Positions 6,767 to 12,255 of a DNA stretch of 12,255 nucleotides are shown here, piece after piece. Numbering within the stretch: position 1 is the first letter of the stretch; each line of letters opens with the position of its first letter. The translations under genes and the position numbers were made by a program. The notes beneath the pieces are model-generated. The model saw only the letters and a program-made list of their open reading frames with translations, was not told the origin of the DNA and made no database searches. Location: the NCBI GenBank assembly GCA_034429475.1, contig DAOUGD010000132.1:1-12255 (forward strand). The letters are read 5' to 3'. This DNA comes from JAKQHY01 sp034429475. GTDB lineage: Bacteria; Chloroflexota; Anaerolineae; B4-G1; SLSP01.

Positions 6767-8113
6767 TCACTCAAACTGCCGCCTGAACCCCACGAGCGCG
6801 ATGCCGTAAAACACCGCCGTCAGCGCCAGCGCGCCGCCGAGCCAGGGGAGGACGCGGACGAGGGATTGCCCGGCTTGCAGGCGGCCCAGGATTTCGATGC
6901 TCCAACCGACGGGGGTGACGAGGCTGGCGTACTGCACCCACAGCGGCAGGCTCCAGCGGACGACGAAGCCGCCGCCGAGCGCGCTGCCGATCAGGGTGAC
7001 GGCCGCGCCGATGGCGCTGGCCTGCCCCGGCGATTTGGCCCATGCGGAGATGATCGCGCCGACGCCGGACGCGCACGGCACGATAACCAGAATCGCCAGC
7101 AGCACGCTCAACGGCGCGCCCCAGTACGCGCCGATGACGCTCGTCGCTCCCCAAAGGACGCAAAGTTGGAGCACCCCGCTGAGGATGACGCCGCCCATCT
7201 TGCCAAGCAGGATGGTGAGCGCGGGCGTCGGAGTGATCAGCAGGCGCGGGAGTGTGCCCATCCGCCGCTCCAACAGCAGCGTGCGCCCGCCGGAGGTCAC
7301 GGCGAACATCAGGAACGTCACGGCCATCGCCGAGGCGTAATAGCCAAGCCAGCTAAAACGCCGCCCCGTGCTGGAGGTGATATGCAGGTTGATGGGGAGG
7401 TCGGCGGTTTGCGCATTGCCGCCGGCCTGCATCTGGAACGCGCCCGCCATCTGCGCGAAATTATCAGACGACGCCTCCGACTGCGTCGGCGCTTCCGCCA
7501 GCCGCGCGATGATGGCGTTCGTCCCGGCGATCTGAATGTTAAGGATTTCCAACCCCTGGCTGACAATGCTTTTGACGACCGCCGAACTGATGCGCCAATC
7601 GGGGCTGGCGTAGACTTCCACAACAACGGGATCGGCATTCTCAAGATTCTGGCTTTGGAGAAAGGCCATCCCCATCTTGATCTGCTGCTCCGGCGTCAAC
7701 ACCGTATCGGAGGTCACCTTCGTCACGTCCACGCCGGCGATCTGCTGCGCCAGCGCCCCCATCGGGAACACGCGCGCGCTGAAGCCCGCCGGGATGATGA
7801 CGAGAGCGGCGACGTCGTCCTCGTCCACGCGGGCGCGAGCGGCGGCCTCGTCCGTCACCAGTTCCGACGTCACCAGGTCGCCCACCGCGTCAGAGTAGAA
7901 GATGTCCACCAACGTCTTCCCCATCACGCCCACGTCCTGGTTCAGCAGCAGCACGGGGATGGATTCCAACGGGGCGTCGTCGCCGCCGGTTCCAAACGCC
8001 GCCGCCATCACCAGCGTGATCGCCAAGGGCGTCGCTAACATCATCACCAGCACCCCCACGTCGCGCACGGTGAGCAGGATTTCTTTTAAGGATAACACCC
8101 ACAATTTACGCAT
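6767..8113 (-). CDS. ABC-2 type exporter permease (first permease of operon)
   Basis: A 448-residue ABC-2 membrane subunit. An amphipathic N-terminus (MRKLWVLSLKEILLTVRD) leads into one membrane helix (about 19-41), then a large extracytoplasmic domain (42-255), then five membrane segments (about 256-274, 298-322, 332-358, 365-385, 423-443). The cytoplasmic stretch LERRMGTLPRLLITPTP (281-297) corresponds to the family's ATPase-contacting loop and parallels the one in the downstream permease. The start ATG at 8113 has a G-rich ribosome site (AGGGGG-like, 8118-8124) a few bases upstream. It sits between the ATPase and the second permease on the same strand, with a repeat array on each side. The extracytoplasmic part contains the IPAGFSARVF-type segment common in YhhJ-like permeases. 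The substrate is unknown. Confidence 0.9.
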   Translation of the reverse strand: MRKLWVLSLKEILLTVRDVGVLVMMLATPLAITLVMAAAFGTGGDDAPLESIPVLLLNQDVGVMGKTLVDIFYSDAVGDLVTSELVTDEAAARARVDEDDVAALVIIPAGFSARVFPMGALAQQIAGVDVTKVTSDTVLTPEQQIKMGMAFLQSQNLENADPVVVEVYASPDWRISSAVVKSIVSQGLEILNIQIAGTNAIIARLAEAPTQSEASSDNFAQMAGAFQMQAGGNAQTADLPINLHITSSTGRRFSWLGYYASAMAVTFLMFAVTSGGRTLLLERRMGTLPRLLITPTPALTILLGKMGGVILSGVLQLCVLWGATSVIGAYWGAPLSVLLAILVIVPCASGVGAIISAWAKSPGQASAIGAAVTLIGSALGGGFVVRWSLPLWVQYASLVTPVGWSIEILGRLQAGQSLVRVLPWLGGALALTAVFYGIALVGFRRQFE

Positions 8114-8124
8114 AAATCCCCCTT

Positions 8125-8230
8125 GAGGAGTTAGGAGTTAGGAATGAGGAGTTAGGAGTTAGGAGTTAGGAATGAGGCAACTCGCAACTCCTCACTCCTC
8201 ACTCCTCACTCGCAACTCGCAACTCCTAAT
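8125..8230. repeat. Fold-back array of GGAGTTA-type heptamers
   Basis: Between the ATPase stop and the permease start the DNA is built from 7-nt units. The left half (8125-8177) consists of GGAGTTA and GGAATGA units; the right half (8178-8230) is the reverse-complement type, with ACTCCTC, ACTCGCA and ACTCCTA units. The halves can fold back on each other. The right half runs into the ATPase stop codon at 8226-8228. No ORF or terminator T tract is present. Confidence 0.75.
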
Positions 8231-9173
8231 CCCGCAACGCTCGGCCCGTGAGGTGCAGGAACACCGTTTCCAGGTTCGGCTCGCGGATTTCGATGGTGCG
8301 GACGCTGAGTCCCAGGCCTGATGCGGTGGCAATGACCGACGCCAGGGACGCCTCGGCTGAGGTGACGTTGAGCACCACTTCGCCGTTGTCGGCGCCGGCC
8401 TGGAGGATGTCCGTGTGGGTTTCCAGGGCCGCCGCCAGTTCCGCGCCGCCCCCCTCTTGGGTGAGCGTGAGGACCAGCGTTTCGTGCTGACCAACCGACT
8501 GCGTCAACTCGTCCAGCGTCCCCAGGGCGATGAGCTTGCCGTGGTCAATGATGCCGATGCGGTCACTGAGTTCCTGTGCCTCTTCCATGTAGTGGGTGGT
8601 GTAGAGCACCGTCACTCCGCCCTGGCTCATCTTCTTGACCCAATCCAGAATGTAACGGCGACTCTGCGGATCAATAGCGACCGTCGGCTCGTCGAGCATC
8701 ATCAGCTTGGGATTCCCTAGCAGTCCCACCGCCAGATTGAGGCGGCGCTTCATCCCGCCGGAGAACGTGCCGACGCGGTCTTTGGCCCGGTCGGTCAGAT
8801 CGGTCAGGGCAAGCTTTTCGACGATCTCGCGCTTGAGTTCCGCGCCGCCCATCCCGCGCATCTCGCCCCAGAATTGGAGGTTTTCGCGGGCGGTCATGTC
8901 GTCGTAGAGCGCCAATTCCTGCGGCACGACGCCGATGACGCGCCGCACATCCATCGGCGACTTTTGCGTGTTGTGGCCGTCCACCGTCACCGCGCCGGAC
9001 GTAGGCGATAGCAGCGTGCTGATCATCGAGATCGCCGTCGTCTTGCCCGCGCCATTCGGGCCGAGCAAGCTGAACATCTCACCGGCGTGGATGTCGAAGG
9101 ACACGTCATCCACCGCGTTGGGGCCATCAGGCGTATAGCGTTTTACCAGGTTGCGAACTTCGACCAGGGGCAT
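8226..9173 (-). CDS. ABC exporter ATP-binding protein (NatA/DrrA type)
   Basis: A 315-residue cytoplasmic ATPase that powers export by the two permeases encoded downstream. All nucleotide-binding motifs are intact: Walker A GPNGAGKTT, the Q-loop region VVPQE, signature FSGGMKRR (the variant usual in this subfamily), Walker B LMMLDEPT, D-loop AIDP and the H-switch TTHYMEE. About 90 C-terminal residues follow the core, as is typical of NatA/DrrA-like exporters. The start is placed at 9173 (MPLVEVRNLVKRY), because GGGAGG at 9181-9186 lies 7 nt upstream and the protein then begins like the family. An ATG at 9218 would add 15 atypical residues and read through that ribosome site. It is the first gene of the operon, divergent from the methyltransferase at 9421. 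No TetR-type regulator is found next to it within the window. Confidence 0.94.
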   Translation of the reverse strand: MPLVEVRNLVKRYTPDGPNAVDDVSFDIHAGEMFSLLGPNGAGKTTAISMISTLLSPTSGAVTVDGHNTQKSPMDVRRVIGVVPQELALYDDMTARENLQFWGEMRGMGGAELKREIVEKLALTDLTDRAKDRVGTFSGGMKRRLNLAVGLLGNPKLMMLDEPTVAIDPQSRRYILDWVKKMSQGGVTVLYTTHYMEEAQELSDRIGIIDHGKLIALGTLDELTQSVGQHETLVLTLTQEGGGAELAAALETHTDILQAGADNGEVVLNVTSAEASLASVIATASGLGLSVRTIEIREPNLETVFLHLTGRALRD

Positions 9174-9200
9174 AAAGTTTCCTCCCAAAACAGCAAATAT

Positions 9201-9244
9201 GCACGCAATGTGCGACATGAAATGTGACTAAATCATTACGTAAT
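9201..9244. promoter_or_regulatory. Possible operator palindromes upstream of the exporter operon
   Basis: Two small palindromes lie in the exporter's predicted leader: GCAC-GCAAT-GTGC at 9201-9213 and the perfect ATTACGTAAT at 9235-9244. They could bind a dimeric regulator, but such short palindromes also arise by chance in AT-rich gaps. Confidence 0.25.
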
Positions 9245-9277
9245 TTCGCGTTCTATGTTTCACCAATCCAGGTTTTG

Positions 9278-9306
9278 AGTATAGTACAAGGTGGAAAAAC
9301 AACCAA
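9278..9306 (-). promoter_or_regulatory. Candidate promoter for the exporter operon
   Basis: Reading the minus strand, TTGGTT (9306-9301) is followed after 17 nt by TATACT (9283-9278), a sigma-70-like pair. It would give a leader of about 100 nt before the ATPase ATG. The -10 matches the consensus at five of six positions; the -35 is weak. Confidence 0.4.
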
Positions 9307-9353
9307 CACAGACAAAAGCCTTTCTTTTTTACATTGTTTTTCAAGTTTCAGTA

Positions 9354-9382
9354 TTGATTGAAAGTTCGTAATATGATATAAT
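9354..9382 (+). promoter_or_regulatory. Extended -10 sigma-70-type promoter for the methyltransferase genes
   Basis: TTGATT (9354-9359), a 17-nt spacer and a perfect TATAAT (9377-9382) preceded by TGA (9374-9376) form an extended -10 promoter. A small TTTCA/TGAAA inverted repeat (9346-9363) overlaps the -35 box and could be an operator. The expected transcript has a leader of about 30 nt and reaches a strong ribosome site at 9408-9413. Confidence 0.7.
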
Positions 9383-9420
9383 ATCAATAAATTCACAACA
9401 CACTCAAAGGAGGAGAACTG

Positions 9421-10362
9421 ATGCAGACAAAATCCAGAAAGCTGAAGGTTATAATGACGTTGAGTATAGGGGTCGGGGCGGTATATTGGGCCTGGAGGCA
9501 ATCGCAGCGAGGGGTGGAACAACCGGTTGCTGTGCCCACGCCTCGCGCGCAACGCCTCTTGGCGCAGGCCGCGCCGCTGTTGCGCCTGCCCACCTCGCCG
9601 GAACAAGCGCCGGAAGTGTTGGCCGATGGATCAGGGTTGTGCTGCCCTGTGACGGGGCGCGTCTATCCCTACCGCGACGGGATTCTCTATCTGTTGGAAG
9701 CGCCGCCGGATAAGACCTTCACCCAGCAGGCGCTTGATACTCCCTTCACCGCCTGGGCCTATGACCGCTTCCGCCAAACGCTCACCCGCGCGTTCAACTC
9801 ACCGGATTTCGCCGTCGAAGCGGCGGAGGCGCAGCAAACGCTCCGGGTGCAGGCCGGCGACGTGCTGCTGGACCTGGCGTGCGGGCAAGGCAACTTCACG
9901 GTGGAATGGGCCAAGCGCGCCGGGGCGGAGGGGTTGGTCATCGGGTTGGATTACTCGCTGGCGATGCTCCGGCGGGCCGTGTATCACGTCAAGCGTTGGG
10001 GATTGGACAACGTGGTGCTGATCCACGGCGACGCGCACCATTTGCCCTTCGCCGATGAGGCGCTGCACAAGATCAACTGCTCCGGCGGCTTCCACCAGTT
10101 TCCCGATCTGCCCCAGGCCTTGCGCGAAATCGCCCGCGTCAGCGCGCCGGGCGCGGTGTTGGCGACCAGCACCTTCGCCGAAGGCCCAGACGATCCCCGC
10201 GCCAGCCTCAAGCGGTGGTTAAAACGGAAATTCGCCCTGCATTTTGTGCCGTTGGTTGATTTGGGTGAACAGTTGACCGCACTTGATTACACCGAATACG
10301 CCTGGTCACTGCCCGGCAGCGGTTGGTTTGGCTACGCTTCAGCGCGGAAAGATAAGCGCTGA
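9421..10362 (+). CDS. Membrane-anchored class I SAM-dependent methyltransferase
   Basis: A 313-residue protein. A basic N-terminus and one hydrophobic segment (about 9-25) predict a membrane anchor, followed by a linker. A short segment then resembles a degenerate Trm112-type zinc-binding region (LCCPVTGRVYPYRDGILYLL, 73-92). The Rossmann methyltransferase core carries motif I LLDLACGQGNF (149-159), the acidic ribose-binding GLDYS (175-179), and GDAHHLPF (203-210). It would methylate a small molecule or lipid in or near the membrane; the substrate is unknown. The start is strongly supported by AGGAGG (9408-9413) 7 nt before the ATG, and an excellent promoter lies upstream. A second anchored methyltransferase follows in the same direction. 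A perfect 10-bp inverted repeat spans its stop codon. Confidence 0.85.
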   Translation: MQTKSRKLKVIMTLSIGVGAVYWAWRQSQRGVEQPVAVPTPRAQRLLAQAAPLLRLPTSPEQAPEVLADGSGLCCPVTGRVYPYRDGILYLLEAPPDKTFTQQALDTPFTAWAYDRFRQTLTRAFNSPDFAVEAAEAQQTLRVQAGDVLLDLACGQGNFTVEWAKRAGAEGLVIGLDYSLAMLRRAVYHVKRWGLDNVVLIHGDAHHLPFADEALHKINCSGGFHQFPDLPQALREIARVSAPGAVLATSTFAEGPDDPRASLKRWLKRKFALHFVPLVDLGEQLTALDYTEYAWSLPGSGWFGYASARKDKR

Positions 10363-10365
10363 AGC
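10336..10365 (+). other. Perfect stem-loop spanning a stop codon
   Basis: GCTTCAGCGC (10336-10345) and its exact reverse complement GCGCTGAAGC (10356-10365) enclose a 10-nt A-rich loop. The stop codon of the first methyltransferase (10360-10362) is inside the right arm. No T tract follows, so it is not a standard intrinsic terminator. It may protect the mRNA 3' end or tune expression of the next gene. Confidence 0.6.
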
Positions 10366-10443
10366 AGAACTCGGCCAATCTCACCGCTGAAATAACGACC
10401 TGACTATCTGACTAACACCTATCAGACCATTCATGGAGGAACG

Positions 10444-11100
10444 ATGAAAAAGCAAACCATTCTATGGACGACGCTGTTAATCGTGGGCGGGCTGCTGTTC
10501 TTCTGGCTCGTATTGCTCAAGCTCATTCTTCAGTTGAAAAAGGGACGTGGCGAGCCATGCCCCACTTCGTGGAGTTGGATTGTGGACAATCCTCTCCGCC
10601 GTTGGGATGTGCGCCACGCGCTCGACCGGGCGGGGCTGCGCGCGGGCGAGACGGTGCTGGAGCTTGGCCCTGGACCGGGCGCGTTCACCGTGGATGCGGC
10701 GCGGCAGGTGGGGTCGACAGGCCGGCTGATCGCCGTGGACATCCAGTCGGGGATGATCGCCCAGGTGGAGGCGCGGGTCAAGGCTGCCGGCATCACCAAC
10801 GTGGAAACCCACGTCGCCAGCGCCTACGAACTGCCGCTGCCGGACGCCAGCGTGGATCGCGCCTACCTCGTCACCGTGCTGCCCGAAATCCCCGACCCCG
10901 TGCGGGCGCTGCGCGAGGTCTACCGCGTGCTCAGGCCGGGCGGCGTCGTCTCAATGACCGAGGAATTCCTCGACCCTGACTACCCGCGCCGGGCGACGAC
11001 CGTTGCGTGGGCCACGGCTGCCGGTTTTGCGGTCGCCGCGCGCTATGGCAACTGGTGGAATTACACGCTCAACTTCCGCAAACCGGTTGGGCCGGCATGA
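10444..11100 (+). CDS. Membrane-anchored class I SAM-dependent methyltransferase (second copy type)
   Basis: A 218-residue protein with a strongly hydrophobic N-terminal helix (about 6-30) followed by a basic LKKGRG stop-transfer-like stretch, then a compact class I methyltransferase domain. Motif I is VLELGPGPGAFT (71-82). The acidic post-I residue is in IAVDIQ (96-101), and LREVYRVLRPGG (156-167) is the standard motif after strand 5. The tail NWWNYTLNFRKP (203-214) resembles the ends of known relatives, so the 3' end appears complete. GGAGGA at 10435-10440 precedes the ATG closely, by 3 nt. It follows the first methyltransferase after an 81-bp gap and probably shares its transcript. Its TGA overlaps an ATG (ATGA at 11097-11100) that looks like the lost start of the following ATPase gene. 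The substrate is unknown. Confidence 0.87.
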   Translation: MKKQTILWTTLLIVGGLLFFWLVLLKLILQLKKGRGEPCPTSWSWIVDNPLRRWDVRHALDRAGLRAGETVLELGPGPGAFTVDAARQVGSTGRLIAVDIQSGMIAQVEARVKAAGITNVETHVASAYELPLPDASVDRAYLVTVLPEIPDPVRALREVYRVLRPGGVVSMTEEFLDPDYPRRATTVAWATAAGFAVAARYGNWWNYTLNFRKPVGPA

Positions 11101-11101
11101 A

Positions 11102-11872
11102 TTGAAATCCGCGTGCTCCATACCCGGCACATTCCCATTACGCCGTTCAAATGCAGGCGAATTTCTCGCGGTGATGGGGCCGTCGGGGTCGGGAAAGTCC
11201 ACGCTGCTCAACATGCTCGGCGCGCTGGATCGGCCCACGCGAGGACAGGTGTTTATCAATGGGCAGGACTTGCGCCGCGTGCGCAACCTGGATCGGTTCC
11301 GCGCGAAGACGGTGGGCTTCGTCTTCCAAATGCACAACCTGATTCCCACTCTCAACGCGCTGGAAAACGTCGAGACGCCGCTGATGGGTCAGGTCGCCGG
11401 CGCGGGGAAGCGTCGCAAGCGCGCGCGGGAGCTGCTGGGTCTGGTGGGCCTCGCCGACCGGATGGAGCACCTGCCAAGCCAGCTTTCCGGTGGGCAGCGA
11501 CAGCGGGTGGCGATTGCGCGCGCGCTGGCAAACCAACCCGCGTTGATCCTTGCCGACGAACCGACGGGCAATCTCGATTCCCAGAGCGGCGCGGACGTGA
11601 TCGCGCTGCTGCGCCGGCTCAACGCCGAATTGACCACCATCATCATCGTCACGCATGACCCATCCGTCGCCCGTCAAACTAACCGGATTCTCGTGATGCG
11701 CGACGGCAAAGTGAGCGACGACTATCGCGTGGGGCATCCTTTCGAGGATGACCTGAAAGAATTCCGTCACTCCGGGCTGGGGCGGGCATTCCTGGCGGGG
11801 GACGACGACGCGCTGGCGTGGGTGAAATCCAATGGGGTAGAGGCGGCCGTGACCCAGTTATTGACACACTGA
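11102..11872 (+). CDS. LolD/MacB-type ABC transporter ATP-binding protein, N-terminus damaged
   Basis: From the GEFLAVMGPSGSGKST Walker A block (from 11156) onward this is a normal ATPase of the LolD/MacB/FtsE type: signature LSGGQRQR, Walker B LILADEPTGNLDS, and the H-switch ITHD-like VTHDPS, followed by a 50-residue acidic tail. These ATPases usually work with an FtsX-fold permease in lipoprotein or peptide export. The front is abnormal. About 17 residues precede GEF when reading from TTG 11102, whereas the family has about 33, and the first strand and aromatic A-loop are missing. An ATG overlapping the upstream stop (11097) runs into TGA after two codons. A longer reading from TTG 11003 would lie inside the methyltransferase gene and does not look like the family either. 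It may be a pseudogene, a 5' deletion, or a sequencing or assembly error. No permease follows within the window. Confidence 0.7.
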   Translation: MKSACSIPGTFPLRRSNAGEFLAVMGPSGSGKSTLLNMLGALDRPTRGQVFINGQDLRRVRNLDRFRAKTVGFVFQMHNLIPTLNALENVETPLMGQVAGAGKRRKRARELLGLVGLADRMEHLPSQLSGGQRQRVAIARALANQPALILADEPTGNLDSQSGADVIALLRRLNAELTTIIIVTHDPSVARQTNRILVMRDGKVSDDYRVGHPFEDDLKEFRHSGLGRAFLAGDDDALAWVKSNGVEAAVTQLLTH

Positions 11873-11919
11873 TTTCTCAAAGGCGTCGAGAACGCAAATG
11901 ACCGCCGCTCAGTCACATC

Positions 11920-11994
11920 CGGCAATAATTTTCACCGCAAAGCGCGCAGAGGGCGCGGAGATTTTTAAGAACTTCTCAGCGTTCTCGGCAATAA
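11920..11994. repeat. Small palindromic repeat flanked by 9-bp direct repeats
   Basis: CGGCAATAA occurs at 11920-11928 and again at 11986-11994. Between them lies a fold-back repeat that opens CACCGCAAAG (11933-11942); its arms GAGGGCGCGGAGA and TCTCAGCGTTCTC pair at 10 of 13 positions around an A/T-rich loop. The direct repeats look like a target-site duplication or a recombination footprint. The repeat resembles the one at 4301-4365. Confidence 0.55.
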
Positions 11995-12008
11995 AATTCC
12001 TTTTGGTT

Positions 12009-12046
12009 CCGGCTGGTTCTGACTAAGGATCAGAGGGCGGTTTTTT
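12009..12046 (+). terminator. Possible weak intrinsic terminator
   Basis: TCTGA (12018-12022) and TCAGA (12030-12034) form a short stem around 7 nt. An outer CCG/CGG pairing (12009-12011 with 12038-12040) would close directly before six T residues (12041-12046). The internal loops make it weak. It lies about 140 nt after the ATPase gene. Confidence 0.25.
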
Positions 12047-12083
12047 GAGGGCGTGGATGTATCATCTCTGCCCTTCTGTTTAG

Positions 12084-12255
12084 AATCTATCCGAAAATTC
12101 GTTTTGGCTCGTGATTTGCGCCTAAAGGCGCGATTGAGGGGGTGTTTTTTCGTGGACGGGCGTAGCTCGCCCACGAAAAAACACCTTCCCAAAAGTGGCT
12201 TCAGCCGCAAGGGTCGGCCTAGCGGCGCATCGTTGCTATAATTTTCGGATAGGTT
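12084..12255. mobile_element. MITE-like structured element with terminal inverted repeats
   Basis: CTATCCGAAAATT at 12087-12099 is matched exactly in inverse at 12240-12252. Extended outward the match is AAYCTATCCGAAAATT, 15 of 16 positions, reaching the last base of the window. The interior has no meaningful ORF but carries three hairpins: GCGCC-TAAA-GGCGC (12118-12131), a long one at 12141-12185, and GGCT-TC-AGCC with nearby GCCGC/GCGGC (12198-12225). Size, end symmetry and lack of coding fit a non-autonomous miniature element or a genome-specific structured repeat. The right flank, and so any target duplication, is outside the window. Confidence 0.55.
12141..12185. repeat. Perfect 15-bp hairpin inside the MITE-like element
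   Basis: GGTGTTTTTTCGTGG (12141-12155) and its exact reverse complement (12171-12185) enclose a 15-nt loop in which GCG/CGC can pair further (12160-12162 with 12168-12170). Each arm contains a run of six T or six A. Confidence 0.75.

Noticed and set aside
6866..8038. 390-codon plus-strand open frame opposite the first permease
   Set aside because: Its product is dominated by Arg, His, Asp and Ala as expected from an antisense reading; the minus strand encodes a proper ABC-2 permease.
8125..8230. CRISPR array
   Set aside because: Units are only 7 nt, contiguous, without spacers, and half are inverted.
9174..9218. ATG at 9218 as the exporter ATPase start
   Set aside because: A strong GGGAGG ribosome site lies inside this stretch, 7 nt before the ATG at 9173, and the protein then starts like its family.

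Overview
The window looks like chromosomal DNA from a high-GC bacterium. The best guess is a Chloroflexota (Anaerolineae-like) genome. That guess rests on SUMF1-type and Gfo/Idh/MocA-type genes, NatA/DrrA-type ABC exporters, and gaps packed with short fold-back repeats. It is an inference; no rRNA or marker gene is present. No tRNA, rRNA, CRISPR array or transposase gene was seen.

Layout, left to right. (1) 3-917 (+): the C-terminal part of a secreted-type RNase T2 protein, cut by the window edge. (2) 944-2775 (+): a compact type II restriction-modification operon, an ApaLI-family endonuclease overlapping by 4 bp a beta-class DNA methyltransferase with an extra C-terminal domain. It is clearly more AT-rich than its surroundings. 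(3) 2786-4283 (+): a flavodoxin-fold oxidoreductase with an iron-sulfur-flavoprotein-like cysteine cluster, overlapping an FGE/SUMF1-fold protein. (4) 4388-5380 (+): a Gfo/Idh/MocA oxidoreductase, preceded by an imperfect palindromic repeat. (5) 9173 down to 5438 (-): a three-gene ABC-2 exporter operon (ATPase, permease, permease) converging on the oxidoreductase. Its two internal gaps and its 3' end each carry a different array of 6-8 nt units. (6) 9174-9420: an AT-rich divergent control region with a very good extended -10 promoter for the right-hand genes and a plausible one for the exporter. (7) 9421-11872 (+): two consecutive membrane-anchored class I methyltransferases, then a LolD/MacB-type ABC ATPase whose 5' end appears deleted and out of frame. 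(8) 11873-12255: no gene; it holds a small palindromic repeat between 9-bp direct repeats, a possible weak terminator, and a MITE-like element with 16-bp terminal inverted repeats that reaches the window end.

How the genes work together: the R-M pair is a self-contained defence or selfish module. The ATPase and two permeases should form one exporter of the NatAB/DrrAB/YhhJ kind, for a small molecule, drug or lipid. The two methyltransferases share a promoter region with the divergent exporter and may act on a membrane-associated small molecule or lipid, but the substrate is unknown. The most unusual features are the fold-back repeats in most of the larger gaps, the MITE-like element, the damaged ATPase start, and the degenerate nuclease-like tail on the methyltransferase.
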